Part shown: piece after piece, positions 47,201 through 54,799 of the stretch
Layout: every line of letters begins with the position of its first letter
How positions within the stretch are numbered: the stretch's first letter is position 1
Assembly: GCA_964512225.1 (NCBI GenBank)
Contig: CAZEKB010000016.1
Span: 1 to 64,000 of the forward strand
Length of the DNA: 64,000 bases
Direction of reading: 5' to 3'
Source: CAZEKB01 sp964512225
Lineage (GTDB): Bacteria > Myxococcota_A > UBA796 > UBA9615
Made by a program: the position numbers and the translations under genes
Notes under the pieces: generated by a model
Seen by the model: only the letters and a program-made list of their open reading frames with translations
Database searches by the model: none
What the model was told of the DNA's origin: nothing

Positions 47201-47956
47201 GCCCTGGGCGTCCGGCGTGAGCTCGAAGTACCCGCTGCCCCCGAGGACGCGGAGGTCGTAGGTGCCGCCCAGCGGGAGCGCCACGAAGGCCGGGTCGGGC
47301 ACGAGGGCCGCGTCGGCGAGGACGGTGATGACGGAGGTCCGGGTCTGGCCGGTCAGGTCGTCGACGATCCGCACGACGTCCGTGCCTACGCTCGCCCCCG
47401 CGGTGTACGCGCACGCCTCGGTGACGCTGCCCGACTCGCCCTCGGCCTCGCAGTGGAAGGTGCCCGAGCCGCCGGTGACGGAGAACTGGAACGACAGGGA
47501 CGGCGCGAGCTCGACCTGCAGCGGCGCGGCCAAGAGCCCGGGCACGACCCGGATCGACATCTCGGCGCTGCCTTCGCAGGTGGTGTCGGTGAGCTCGACC
47601 ACGTCCGTGACGCCGACCGTGGCGCCCGGCAGGTAGGCCCCGGTGAGCTCGTTGAGGACGGCGCCCGACGCGTCGGTGGTGAGGGTGAAGCGGTACTCGC
47701 CCGCGCCGCCGCTCGCGTCCTGGACGAGCGTCAGCAGGTCGACGTGATCGGGGGCGTCCGACACGGCCCAGCGCTCGGCGACGTCGAAGGCCAGCGCCGG
47801 GTCGCAGTCCTCGACCTTCACGGCGTCGTCGTCGTCCACGACCGCGTCGTCGTCGTCGATCACCGCGTCGTCGTCGTCGACCGGCAGCGGATCGGGTTCG
47901 GTGGGGCATCCCACCAGGACGACCAGGGCGGCCGGAATCAAACGCGCACGAACCAT
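44237..47956 (-). CDS. FG-GAP/VCBS repeat lipoprotein with DDDDAV linker
   Basis: 1239 residues. Lipobox VVLVGCPTE (Cys17), then an acidic spacer with three DDDDAV motifs. A beta-rich region (about 40-310) precedes at least twelve FG-GAP/VCBS integrin-alpha-like repeats (PGDIDGDGFHDVVV, DFDQDGLIDLAIGSRR, VPDLNGDGWDDLLVGVPR, DLDGDGCDEVAVGSY), each with a Ca2+-type DxDxDG loop, forming a likely beta-propeller. It is a probable large surface lipoprotein for adhesion. ATG 47956 follows a weak GAGG; GTG 47959 is in frame. It is divergent from the haem/propeller operon. Confidence 0.87.
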   Translation of the reverse strand: MVRARLIPAALVVLVGCPTEPDPLPVDDDDAVIDDDDAVVDDDDAVKVEDCDPALAFDVAERWAVSDAPDHVDLLTLVQDASGGAGEYRFTLTTDASGAVLNELTGAYLPGATVGVTDVVELTDTTCEGSAEMSIRVVPGLLAAPLQVELAPSLSFQFSVTGGSGTFHCEAEGESGSVTEACAYTAGASVGTDVVRIVDDLTGQTRTSVITVLADAALVPDPAFVALPLGGTYDLRVLGGSGYFELTPDAQGVATYTEGNLSGDAPGRVLFDVVDEFTGVATVVTVEVLESLAADYVRAGDGFIYGRVESPGDIDGDGFHDVVVSIPEADLVAYNSGSVFVYAGTAAGLNPTPVRSFTGDVWDEEMGWDFATGDFDQDGLIDLAIGSRRRHEGAVDNGAVLVFDGVAGGFFDASPSTVLAGERNSDYFGRSVGACDFNGDGFLDLAVGASSDEDNTAQQVASTQGGVHIFLGSAAGFPPQANMAVWGVEPDGAGGWMSDSGQQLGLNLEVGDVTGDGLCDLVAGSWEYDQAGRPANQGIVTVHPGIAADGVTNGGVWPTPAAAFTPTQTNQSGTQLGRSIDVGDVDNDGADDLVLGAWYLRDPNQSSNRHGGVAVFTSYDWAANPRTDWVDVETESDWLVTGDNSYDYFGHGIEVADLDGDGANELLVGSMQDEIAGGTSTLGAVNIFTGVAGDFPLTPSAIKLPGYTQYDYFGGRVTTYPDVDGDGSREVLAHAFRDDFYGPRAGATYLVKSTATDPTTWERLDLPGMPAGQFFGRALEVVPDLNGDGWDDLLVGVPRADFVENDRYNAGVVRIHFGSATGFPAEPDVELRDYLGYSNDDNHGWDVSSAGDFNGDGFPDIAVVARYDDRPSGMGSYDGACGSSYRSNVGALHVFLGDGEGVAEGEPDFVYWGPDQYDTFDRVDGGFDWNGDGYDDIIIGAPSWDRTGEANVGGFAIIEGREKTGTQTNAVCAPLYEFRGDETGGQVGRSVTGIGDLDGDGCDEVAVGSYLEDQGVTNQGLVRVFYGMGGAGCRTVVEASAYGSYDSNAYMGWSMDGGHDVDGDLVPDLVVGGFNLPVGGNGVGAAWLVPGAWLNQTPPEPVFDDVAPTTIHPIVNLPGRWRLEGEVPVEYFGRSVAMVPNLDGVRAGIAVGSPHGARTGVPDSGGVRIHSFDTDPQNYGLKVVPTATIGGEDWASDSWLGMWLAAQPVGGRPIVAVGGDRGNGAGQDVGSAYVVDLTP

Positions 47957-48115
47957 CACAACCTCGGAAATCTCGGAGGTGGCGACTTTCGGCCTTCTCG
48001 CGGGCGCGCGTCAATCAAATCCCCCGATATGTGATCCGTCGGTCGGACGCACCCGCTACATTGCTCGATTGAACGGGTCTGGACCGGGCCCGAATGATGT
48101 GTGGAGCTTCGAGTC

Positions 48116-49567
48116 GTGATCGTCCGTCCGTTCATCTCGGCCTGCGCCTGCCTGTCGCTCTCGGCGATCGGCTGCGAGGAGATCGACGAGACGCACGAGC
48201 CCACGACCGTCCTCGCCGCGGCCTGGGACGACATCGACGCGACCGTCGAGCGCTTGGCCGAGGGCCCGCACGACTTCGCCGCTGCCCTGCCGTCCCACGG
48301 GCTGCTCGTCGGCAGCGACGGCGACCTGCATCGGCTCGATCCCCTGGTGGGCGTGCCCGTGCTCGTGAGCGACGACGGCATGACGCCCTCGGCGATCGCC
48401 GACCTCGACGACACCGCCGCGATCGTCGCCGCCGCCGACGGGCTCTTCATCCTGGACGGTGACTCCCTGCGCGCGTCGCCGCTGAGCACGATGCTCGCCG
48501 AGGAGACGGTCACGGCCATGCTCGCCGTGCCGCGCGGCGACGACGACCTGGACCTATGGCTCGCGTCGGACGCGGGCCTCAAGCTGCACCGCGAGGGGCT
48601 GCTGCACGACATCGCGGTGGGGGACCTGGCGACCTCGGACGCGAAGCTCGCGTGGGGCCCGACGGTGGACGGCGTGCCCTCCCTGTGGGTCGCGGCGGGC
48701 GACGACTTCTACAGCATCACCGCCCGCGGGGACTCCCTCACGGCGCTGCCGGTGGTCGACGGTCCGGCGCGCGTCGACCACCTCGTCTCGGACGCCGCGG
48801 GTCGCCTCTGGGCGGCGGGGGACGGCTTCTTCCGTCGCAGCGGCGACGAGAGCTGGCAGGAGCTGGTGACCACGTCCCCGGTGGCCGGTCTGTACGGCCG
48901 CCCGGACGACAGCGACGTCTACATCCTCACGGACGAGCTCCTCGTGGCCCAGGGCGAGGGCTTCTACGCCGTCGTGGGCGGGCCCGAGGGCGAGATCGCG
49001 GGCATCGACTCCCTCGGGCGCCTGCTCGTCCTCACCGAGACGGGCGTCGATCGAGTTTCCCCCGACCGTCCCCTCGGCTTCCTCGGGCTGCAGGCGGGCG
49101 CCCAGCTCGACGACATCGCCGTGCTGCGGCTGCTCCCCACGGCGCCCCTGCACGTGTCGGGATTGAGCGCGACGCTCAACGGCGAGGCCGTGGAGCTCGA
49201 CGAGTGGTCGCTGCTGCTCGACCCCCTCGAGCTGGCCGACGGGCCCCAGTCGCTCGAGTTCACGGTCGCCTACGACGACGTCCTGGACCCCGTCACCGCC
49301 TCGCTCCTGTTCAGCGTCGGGGAGTTCGTGCCCCCCACCTGGACAGGCGAGATCGAGCCCCTGTTCCGGCGCGAGTGCGCCGAGTGCCACACGGACTCGG
49401 GCGTCTCCCGTCCGCTGGACACGCCCGCCGCGTGGCAGGCCGACCTCGACCTCATCTTCTACAACCTCGAGGGCGAGCGCATGCCGCTGCCGCCTCGCGA
49501 TCCGCTCACCATGTCGGAGATCCAGCTCGTCCGAGCCTGGGCCGCCGGCGGGTTCCCCACGGAGTGA
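48116..49567 (+). CDS. Lipoprotein with beta-propeller and C-terminal haem c motif
   Basis: 483 residues. Signal with lipobox SLSAIGCEE (Cys20). The main body (about 40-300) repeats segments such as GLFILDGDSLRA, LWLASDAGLKLHREG, LWVAAGDDFYSITARG and LWAAGDGFFRR, a seven-blade-like propeller. A C-terminal domain (about 400-483) has CAECH at 421-425, the CxxCH haem c motif. GTG 48116 is preferred (GGAG upstream); GTG 48101 is in frame. First of four genes on the plus strand (propeller-haem, DUF1549-like, lipoprotein, DUF1501). Electron transfer outside the inner membrane is inferred. Confidence 0.75.
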   Translation: MIVRPFISACACLSLSAIGCEEIDETHEPTTVLAAAWDDIDATVERLAEGPHDFAAALPSHGLLVGSDGDLHRLDPLVGVPVLVSDDGMTPSAIADLDDTAAIVAAADGLFILDGDSLRASPLSTMLAEETVTAMLAVPRGDDDLDLWLASDAGLKLHREGLLHDIAVGDLATSDAKLAWGPTVDGVPSLWVAAGDDFYSITARGDSLTALPVVDGPARVDHLVSDAAGRLWAAGDGFFRRSGDESWQELVTTSPVAGLYGRPDDSDVYILTDELLVAQGEGFYAVVGGPEGEIAGIDSLGRLLVLTETGVDRVSPDRPLGFLGLQAGAQLDDIAVLRLLPTAPLHVSGLSATLNGEAVELDEWSLLLDPLELADGPQSLEFTVAYDDVLDPVTASLLFSVGEFVPPTWTGEIEPLFRRECAECHTDSGVSRPLDTPAAWQADLDLIFYNLEGERMPLPPRDPLTMSEIQLVRAWAAGGFPTE

Positions 49568-49571
49568 TCTC

Positions 49572-51143
49572 ATGAAGAGAGTCCTGCTCCCCCTGCTCCT
49601 GTGGGCGCTCGCGACGTCCCCCGCCTTCGCCGACGGCGAGTCGATCGAGGCGGTGTGTCCGCCCGACGAGCTCGAGATGGAGCCCACCCGGTACCTCCGG
49701 GCCCTCAGCCTCGACATCCGGGGCACGGTCCCGACGATGGAGGAGTACGCGCAGGTCACGGAGGCGGGGGCGGTGCCGGAGTCGATGATCGACGACTGGC
49801 TGGCGTCGGAGGCGTTCGTGGAGCGGGCGGTGCGCTACCACCGCGGCCTGCTCTGGAACAACGTCCGCACGATCAACCTGTTCAACGCCGCGGTGGGCAT
49901 CCGCCGGAGCCGCATCGACGGCGGCCCCTTCGTGTATTGGCGCACGAACCCCGCGGTGCGCTACCGCGGCGACAACGTCCCCTGCCTCGATCAGCCGGCC
50001 GAGTTCGACCAGTACGGCACCCCGGTGACCTACGACCAGGAGGACGGCACCCGACGCGAGGGCTGGGTCGAGGTGAACCCCTACTGGGATCCGAGCCAGA
50101 CGCTGCAGGTGTGCGCCTTCGACGCGCAGGCCCAGGACGTCTCCCCCACCGGCACGCAGTGCGCGAGCCGCGACGGGGTCGCCGACGTCGGCTGCGGCTG
50201 CGGCCCCGGCCTGGCCTGGTGCCGGTACGGCTCGCGCAACCCGCTGATGGACTCCTTCGCGCAGGCCCTCGAGATGCGCGTCGCCGACAACATCCGCCGG
50301 GACGCGTCGTGGGTCGATCTGCTGACCGGCCGCCGGGCGTGGGTGAACGGGCCGCTGGTCCACTACTGGACGTACCAGACGGGCGTGTACGCCAACGTCC
50401 GGCTCATCCCCGAGCCGCTCGACGCCGACGCGCTGCCCGATCTGGACTACACGGACTACGACACCTGGGTCGAGATCGAGCTCCCGGAGAACCACTCGGG
50501 GATCTTCACCGACCCGGCGTTCCTCATGCGCTTCCAGACCCGCCGGGCGCGCGCGGCTCGCTTCAACGCCAGCTTCCTGTGCAGCCCCTTCAACGCCCCC
50601 GCGGGCGGGCTGCCCAACGAGTCCGACCTCGTGCCGCCCCTCGACCTGCAGATCCGCGACGGCTGCGACTACTGCCACGCCATGCTCGAGCCGACCGGGG
50701 CCCACTGGGGTCGTTGGCCGGAGAACGGCGGCGGCTACCTGGACCCGGTCCGGTTCCCGCCCGAGCGCGAGGACTGCCTCGACTGCGCCGTGTACGGCAT
50801 CGGCTGCGGCGACGACTGCCGGCGCTACTACGCCACCGCCTCGCTGGGCCCGGAAGAGGACCCGTTCCTGGGCATGCTCGACGCCTACAAGTTCCGGCGC
50901 GAGCCCCACAAGCCGAACATCGAGGCGGGCCCCGAGGCGCTCGTCCAGGGCGGGCTGGTCGACGGGCGTCTGCCGTCGTGCACGGCCGAGTCCGCCGCGC
51001 GCTTCCTGATCGGTCGCGACCTGCTCGAAGAGGAGCTCCCGTGGGTCCAGGACGTGGCCGTCGGCTTCGCGGACTCGGACTACAGCTGGCGCGATGTGGT
51101 CAAGTCCGTCGTGCTCAGCGACGCCTACCGGAGGGTCCGATGA
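49572..51143 (+). CDS. Exported DUF1549-like protein with haem c motif
   Basis: 523 residues. Sec signal peptide (about 1-20, ending SPAFADG). The N-terminal YLRALSLDIRGTVPTMEEY fits the DUF1549 family (RxxLDLxGxPPT) found with DUF1553 and cytochrome domains in Planctomycetes. A CDYCH motif (365-369, followed by AMLEPTG) is a likely haem c site, and a cysteine-rich patch (GCGCG, CLDCAVYGIGCGDDC) lies near it. Function unknown, presumably an extracytoplasmic redox or substrate-handling protein. It starts 4 bp after the propeller-haem gene and overlaps the next by ATGA. Confidence 0.78.
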   Translation: MKRVLLPLLLWALATSPAFADGESIEAVCPPDELEMEPTRYLRALSLDIRGTVPTMEEYAQVTEAGAVPESMIDDWLASEAFVERAVRYHRGLLWNNVRTINLFNAAVGIRRSRIDGGPFVYWRTNPAVRYRGDNVPCLDQPAEFDQYGTPVTYDQEDGTRREGWVEVNPYWDPSQTLQVCAFDAQAQDVSPTGTQCASRDGVADVGCGCGPGLAWCRYGSRNPLMDSFAQALEMRVADNIRRDASWVDLLTGRRAWVNGPLVHYWTYQTGVYANVRLIPEPLDADALPDLDYTDYDTWVEIELPENHSGIFTDPAFLMRFQTRRARAARFNASFLCSPFNAPAGGLPNESDLVPPLDLQIRDGCDYCHAMLEPTGAHWGRWPENGGGYLDPVRFPPEREDCLDCAVYGIGCGDDCRRYYATASLGPEEDPFLGMLDAYKFRREPHKPNIEAGPEALVQGGLVDGRLPSCTAESAARFLIGRDLLEEELPWVQDVAVGFADSDYSWRDVVKSVVLSDAYRRVR

Positions 51144-51802
51144 CGCTTCGCACCTCGACCGCCGTCGCCCTCGCCGCCCTCCTCGCGGCGTGCGCCCCCC
51201 AGGAGGTCCCCGAGGTCGTCGTGGAGGCTCCGCCCGCCATGCCGGTGGACGTGGGCGTGGGCGAAGGAGACCCCGCCGACCTCGTCCCCGCTCCCGAGCC
51301 CGGGCAGCGGGACCGGCGGCGCATGGACATCGACCAGCTCGACGCGACGATCCAGCGGGTGACCGGCGGGCTCTACTGGCGGGTGGGCGACGTCAGCCAG
51401 TTCGAGGCGCTGTCGGCCACCCTCGGCAAGCCGGACTACGCCGACTCGACGAACGAGGACCTGGCGCCCTCGCTGCTGTTCCAGAAGTTCCTGGGCGACG
51501 CCGCCGGCTCGGTGTGCGGCGAGCTCGCGCAGGTCGATCCGCAGCGGGCCGAGGGCGACCGCACGCTCCTCACGAGCGTGACGGCCGAGGCCACGATCGA
51601 GACCGATCCCGACGGCGTGGAGGCGAACCTCGTGAGCCTGCTGCTGCGGTACCACGGACGGACGCTCGAGCCGGGCGCCGACGCCCTGAACACGTGGCGC
51701 TGGCTGTTCGAGAGCACGACCCACGTCTCGGCCGATCCCGTCGCAGGCTGGCGCGCGGTGTGCGTCGGCCTCATGACCCACCCCGACTTCTACACGTACT
51801 AG
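51140..51802 (+). CDS. Lipoprotein of the DUF1501 operon
   Basis: 220 residues. Lipobox ALLAACAP (Cys18), an acidic/Pro linker, then a mostly helical domain (RRMDIDQLDATIQRVTGGLYWRVG, LAPSLLFQKFLGDAAGSVCGEL, CVGLMTHPDFYTY). No named family recognised, although the end resembles the tail of DUF1585/DUF1588-type proteins (LxxxLxxHPDFY). Coupled to the DUF1549-like gene by ATGA and followed 15 bp later by the DUF1501 gene. Function unknown. Confidence 0.75.
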   Translation: MTLRTSTAVALAALLAACAPQEVPEVVVEAPPAMPVDVGVGEGDPADLVPAPEPGQRDRRRMDIDQLDATIQRVTGGLYWRVGDVSQFEALSATLGKPDYADSTNEDLAPSLLFQKFLGDAAGSVCGELAQVDPQRAEGDRTLLTSVTAEATIETDPDGVEANLVSLLLRYHGRTLEPGADALNTWRWLFESTTHVSADPVAGWRAVCVGLMTHPDFYTY

Positions 51803-51817
51803 GAAGGAGCGACGGAC

Positions 51818-53194
51818 ATGGCGAAGCTCGACCTCAATCGTCGGCACTTCCTGGGCGGCGCGGCCGCGGTCGGCGGTCTCGCTGCCTTCGGCGGCCTCGG
51901 ACCCGCGACCCGGCTCGCCCGGGCGGACGGGGGCGCCGACCGCTACTTCATCTTCTGCTACTTCAGCGGCGGCTGGGACACGCTGCTGTCCCTCGATCCC
52001 CGGGACCCCGTCGCGTTCAACAACGACGTCGTGTCCGATACGAGGATCCAGCCCGCCTACGACCTGCTCGACGACGACGGCAACGACGGCTCCCTGGTGG
52101 ACGTCGGCGACGGCATCTTCTTCGGTCCCTACATCGGAGACCTGCGGAACCACTTCGAGCACTTCGCCGTGGTGCGCGGCATGTCCATGGAGACGCTCAC
52201 GCACGAGGCGGGGCGGCGCCGCTTCATCACCGGCAAGCCCCCGTCCGGTCTGCTCGCTCGGGGGTCGTCCGGGGCCACGTGGTTCGCGGGCCTGTTCGGT
52301 GAGCAGGAGCTGATCCCCAACCTCTCGGTGCGGGTGGAGACCTACAACGTCGACAACCCCACGTACGCCACCGGGCTCGCCGTCAACAGCGTCCCCGATC
52401 TGCTGCGGGCGCTGCGGGCCGACGAGACCGCCCTGGGGGACATGGAGCTCCGGCAGATCGACCAGATGCTCCGGGACGCGGCGGCGTGCGATCGCAACCG
52501 GCGCTCGGCGGTCTACCGGGCGGCGGAGGAGTCGCGGCTGCAGGTCGAGGCGATGGTCGGCAGCGGCGTGGACGTCCTGTTCGACTTCCAGGCGAACACG
52601 GAGGCGATGGCGGCGCTGCGGCAGCACTACGGCATCGCCGCCAGCGGGGCGGCGGCCCTGCGGACGCCCGAGGCGCAGGGGGCGATGGCCGTGACCGCGC
52701 TCACCAGCGGGGTGAGCCGGGCGGTGTCGATCCAGGTCGCGTCGGGGCTCGACGCGCACTACGACGAGTGGACGACCGACCACGGGCCGCGCCAGGAGCG
52801 GGGCTTCGACGTGGTGGCGCGGATGATCGAGGATCTGCAGTCGCGCGAGTACCGGGACACGGGCGAGACGTGGCTCGATCACACGACGATCGTGGGGTTC
52901 AGCGAGTTCGGCCGCACCGCCATGCTCAACGCGAACACGGGCCGGGACCACTCCCTGACGTCCTCCTGTTTCGTGGCGGGCGCGGGCATCCGGGGCGGCC
53001 GGGTGATCGGCAAGTCGAGCGACGTGGGGATGATCCCCTACGGCTGCGACCTCGCCACCGGCCTGCCGGATCCCGCGGGCGAGATCATCAAGCCGGAGCA
53101 CATCTACCGCGCGCTGATGCACGACGCGGGCGTCGAGGGAGACCCGGCCGACCTCCGCGTCGACCCGCTGATGGCGCTGCTGCGGAACGGGTAG
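51818..53194 (+). CDS. DUF1501 family protein, probable Tat substrate
   Basis: 458 residues. The N-terminus LNRRHFLGGAAAVGGLAAF looks like a twin-arginine signal. The mature protein matches DUF1501, sulfatase/phosphatase-fold proteins of uncertain activity: FCYFSGGWDTL near the start, FAVVRGMSMETLTHEAGR, LDHTTIVGFSEFGRTAMLNA with GRDHSLTSSCFVAGAGIRGG, and EHIYRALMHDAGVE. The family is usually coded next to DUF1549/DUF1553 genes, as here, so it likely acts with the haem proteins outside the membrane. Last gene of the operon. An AAGGAG site precedes ATG. Confidence 0.88.
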   Translation: MAKLDLNRRHFLGGAAAVGGLAAFGGLGPATRLARADGGADRYFIFCYFSGGWDTLLSLDPRDPVAFNNDVVSDTRIQPAYDLLDDDGNDGSLVDVGDGIFFGPYIGDLRNHFEHFAVVRGMSMETLTHEAGRRRFITGKPPSGLLARGSSGATWFAGLFGEQELIPNLSVRVETYNVDNPTYATGLAVNSVPDLLRALRADETALGDMELRQIDQMLRDAAACDRNRRSAVYRAAEESRLQVEAMVGSGVDVLFDFQANTEAMAALRQHYGIAASGAAALRTPEAQGAMAVTALTSGVSRAVSIQVASGLDAHYDEWTTDHGPRQERGFDVVARMIEDLQSREYRDTGETWLDHTTIVGFSEFGRTAMLNANTGRDHSLTSSCFVAGAGIRGGRVIGKSSDVGMIPYGCDLATGLPDPAGEIIKPEHIYRALMHDAGVEGDPADLRVDPLMALLRNG

Positions 53195-53241
53195 ACCCGG
53201 CGCAGAGTCGCTCCCCGACGACGGCAGGGCGAGCCGCCGGG

Positions 53242-53286
53242 CGGCAAGAACTCGTGTGTTTCGGCGAACCGGGCCGGTTGTTGCCG
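53242..53286 (+). repeat. Dispersed palindromic element, copy B
   Basis: 45-bp relative of the element at 18845-18890, with the core GTGTTTCGGCGAACCGGGC (plus strand) between CGGCAAGAAC and GGTTGTTGCCG. It lies 47 bp after the DUF1501 stop and in the same orientation as that gene. Outer CGGCAA/TTGCCG ends can form a stem. The protease remnant starts 15 bp beyond it. Confidence 0.6.
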
Positions 53287-53301
53287 GTCCTGCGCAAGGC
53301 G

Positions 53302-53452
53302 GGCAAGTCCGACGTGGCGCTGGTGAAGGCGCAGGTCCGCAAGTCGCCCTGCGCGGTCGCGCGCGGCGGGACGCCCGACGAAGGCAGCGACCTGTTCGTC
53401 ATCGGGTCGCCCCTCGGCGACGAGCTCGAGCAGTCGGTGACGAAGGGGATCC
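53302..53452 (+). pseudogene. Remnant of an HtrA-like serine protease
   Basis: About 50 codons without a start codon, reading GKSDVALVKAQVRKS and later GSDLFVIGSPLGDELEQSV, TKGI. This matches the region after the catalytic Asp of HtrA/DegP proteases (SDxALxKV, and VxxIGSPLGxxxxVTxGI), but the His- and Ser-containing parts are absent. The frame then runs into unrelated sequence (REPLGHG). The dispersed element lies 15 bp upstream, so insertion or recombination may have broken the gene. It differs from the intact protease at 12118. Confidence 0.55.
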
Positions 53453-53467
53453 GGGAACCTCTCGGAC

Positions 53468-53818
53468 ATGGCCCAGGCCATCGCGACGTCGGACCTGCAG
53501 GAGGGCCAGCTCGGGGACGTGGAGCTCAGCCTCCTGCTCCGTGACGGCACCCTCATCGAGGTCTCCAACACCGCCCCGCAGGCCCAGCGGATCAGCAGCC
53601 GCGCCCGGTTCCTCGTGAGTGTCCCCATGGACATCAAGACGGTGCACGCCATCGCCGTCTCCCCGCCCCGCGCCCTGCAGTGGAGCGTCGTGGGCAAGAA
53701 GTTCGTGCAGGTGAAGTCCGACAAGCACGGCGTGAAGTACTACCGGGCGGCGTTCTCCTGCCTGCGGTACGAGATGCACATGGACCGGAAGAAGCGCGCG
53801 GCCGACTCCGACGACTGA
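53468..53818 (+). CDS. Hypothetical 116-residue protein
   Basis: ATG 53468 to TGA 53818. Starts MAQAIATSDLQEGQLGDVEL, with an apparent PilZ- or SH3-like beta-rich sequence (LSLLLRDGTLIEVSN, RARFLVSVPMDIKTV) and a basic tail (MHMDRKKRAADS). No recognised family, no signal peptide. Start is weakly supported (no ribosome site). It follows a protease remnant, so it may be part of a decayed locus. The base composition and codon use fit a real gene. Confidence 0.55.
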   Translation: MAQAIATSDLQEGQLGDVELSLLLRDGTLIEVSNTAPQAQRISSRARFLVSVPMDIKTVHAIAVSPPRALQWSVVGKKFVQVKSDKHGVKYYRAAFSCLRYEMHMDRKKRAADSDD

Positions 53819-53830
53819 GTGAGCGGCGCG

Positions 53831-54560
53831 CTAGTCGCGCGGGTCCTCGTGGCCGGAGTCGTCGTCGTCGGTCACGTCGTCGTCGTCACCGGCGTCGAGT
53901 ACCTCGAGGTCCCAGGGGCGGGATCGCCGCCCCGTCTCGTCCACGGCCACCAGCTCGTAGGTCCCCGGGGCCACGTCCAAGGCCATCGAGTAGCGGTCGT
54001 CGCCGAGCGCCTGGGATGCGACGTCCCGGTCGCCGAGGCGGAACCGCCGGCTGTCGCGGGCGGCCGCCACGCCCGCGGCCGTCACGAACCCGTCCCAGGC
54101 CCGCACGGCGGTGCCCCCGCCCGCCCGCGCGGTCCCTTCGAGGGTCGACGGCTCGGTCTCGAGCTCGTCGCAGCTGTTCTGGCCGGGGGGCGGATCCTTG
54201 AGGCGGCAGGCCCAGTCCCGGGGGGGGACGGGGATGGCGAGCTCCCAGATCGCGTGGTCGCGGTCGGGCACGCGCGGCGAGCGACCGTACCCGGCGCCGC
54301 CCTCCGCATCGATGGCGAGCTCGGTGCCGCCCAGGAAGGCCTGGGTCGTCTGGTCGCACGTCGTGCCGCTCGTGCTCGTCCCGCGTCCCCGGCGTCCAGT
54401 CGGTGAACGCTCCGTCGAGCGTGTGGGGGTACGCCGACTCGGCCTGCTCGACGAACTCTTCGCCGGGGCGCTCCTCCTCCTGGTCCGGGTCGGGGGTCGT
54501 GCAGGCAAAGGCGATGAGGAGCGCGAGGCTCCCCACTCGGATCGCGGTTCGATTGGTCAT
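53831..54560 (-). pseudogene. Frameshifted lipoprotein with DDDD tail
   Basis: The N-terminal part (from ATG 54560) codes a lipoprotein signal (LALLIAFACTTPD, Cys20) up to about DGAFTDWTPG. The natural continuation (TTCDQTTQAFLGGTELAIDA through AGDDDDVTDDDDSGHEDPRD) is in another frame ending at 53831. The switch is near 54380-54400, in a G-rich run, and the total of 730 bp is one base over a multiple of three, so a single-base insertion explains it. It may be a sequencing error or a genuine frameshift. Function unknown; the DDDDVTDDDDS end matches the acidic linkers of other exported proteins here. Confidence 0.65.
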
Positions 54561-54799
54561 GGCAGCAGTCCTGGTCCGTCGGCGCTGCGAGCGAGTGCGC
54601 GCCCCTCCACTGGTAGTGACGCCGGCCGTCCGACCGGATCACCCATCGGGCATTCCCGCGTGCCGGCGGGGGAGCACCGGTCCTAGCTTCCGATCCGGGG
54701 CGAGCGGGGTGCTCGCGACCACCCGATTCGGAGCCCGATATTCTTGGTCCCCAGCCTTTGCCGAGGCCTCCGTCGGAGGGGCACGCCTCCACCGCGGCG

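Noticed and set aside
53256..53618. Complete serine protease gene after the DUF1501 operon
   Set aside because: Only a ~50-codon central part matches; the His and Ser motifs and a start are absent.
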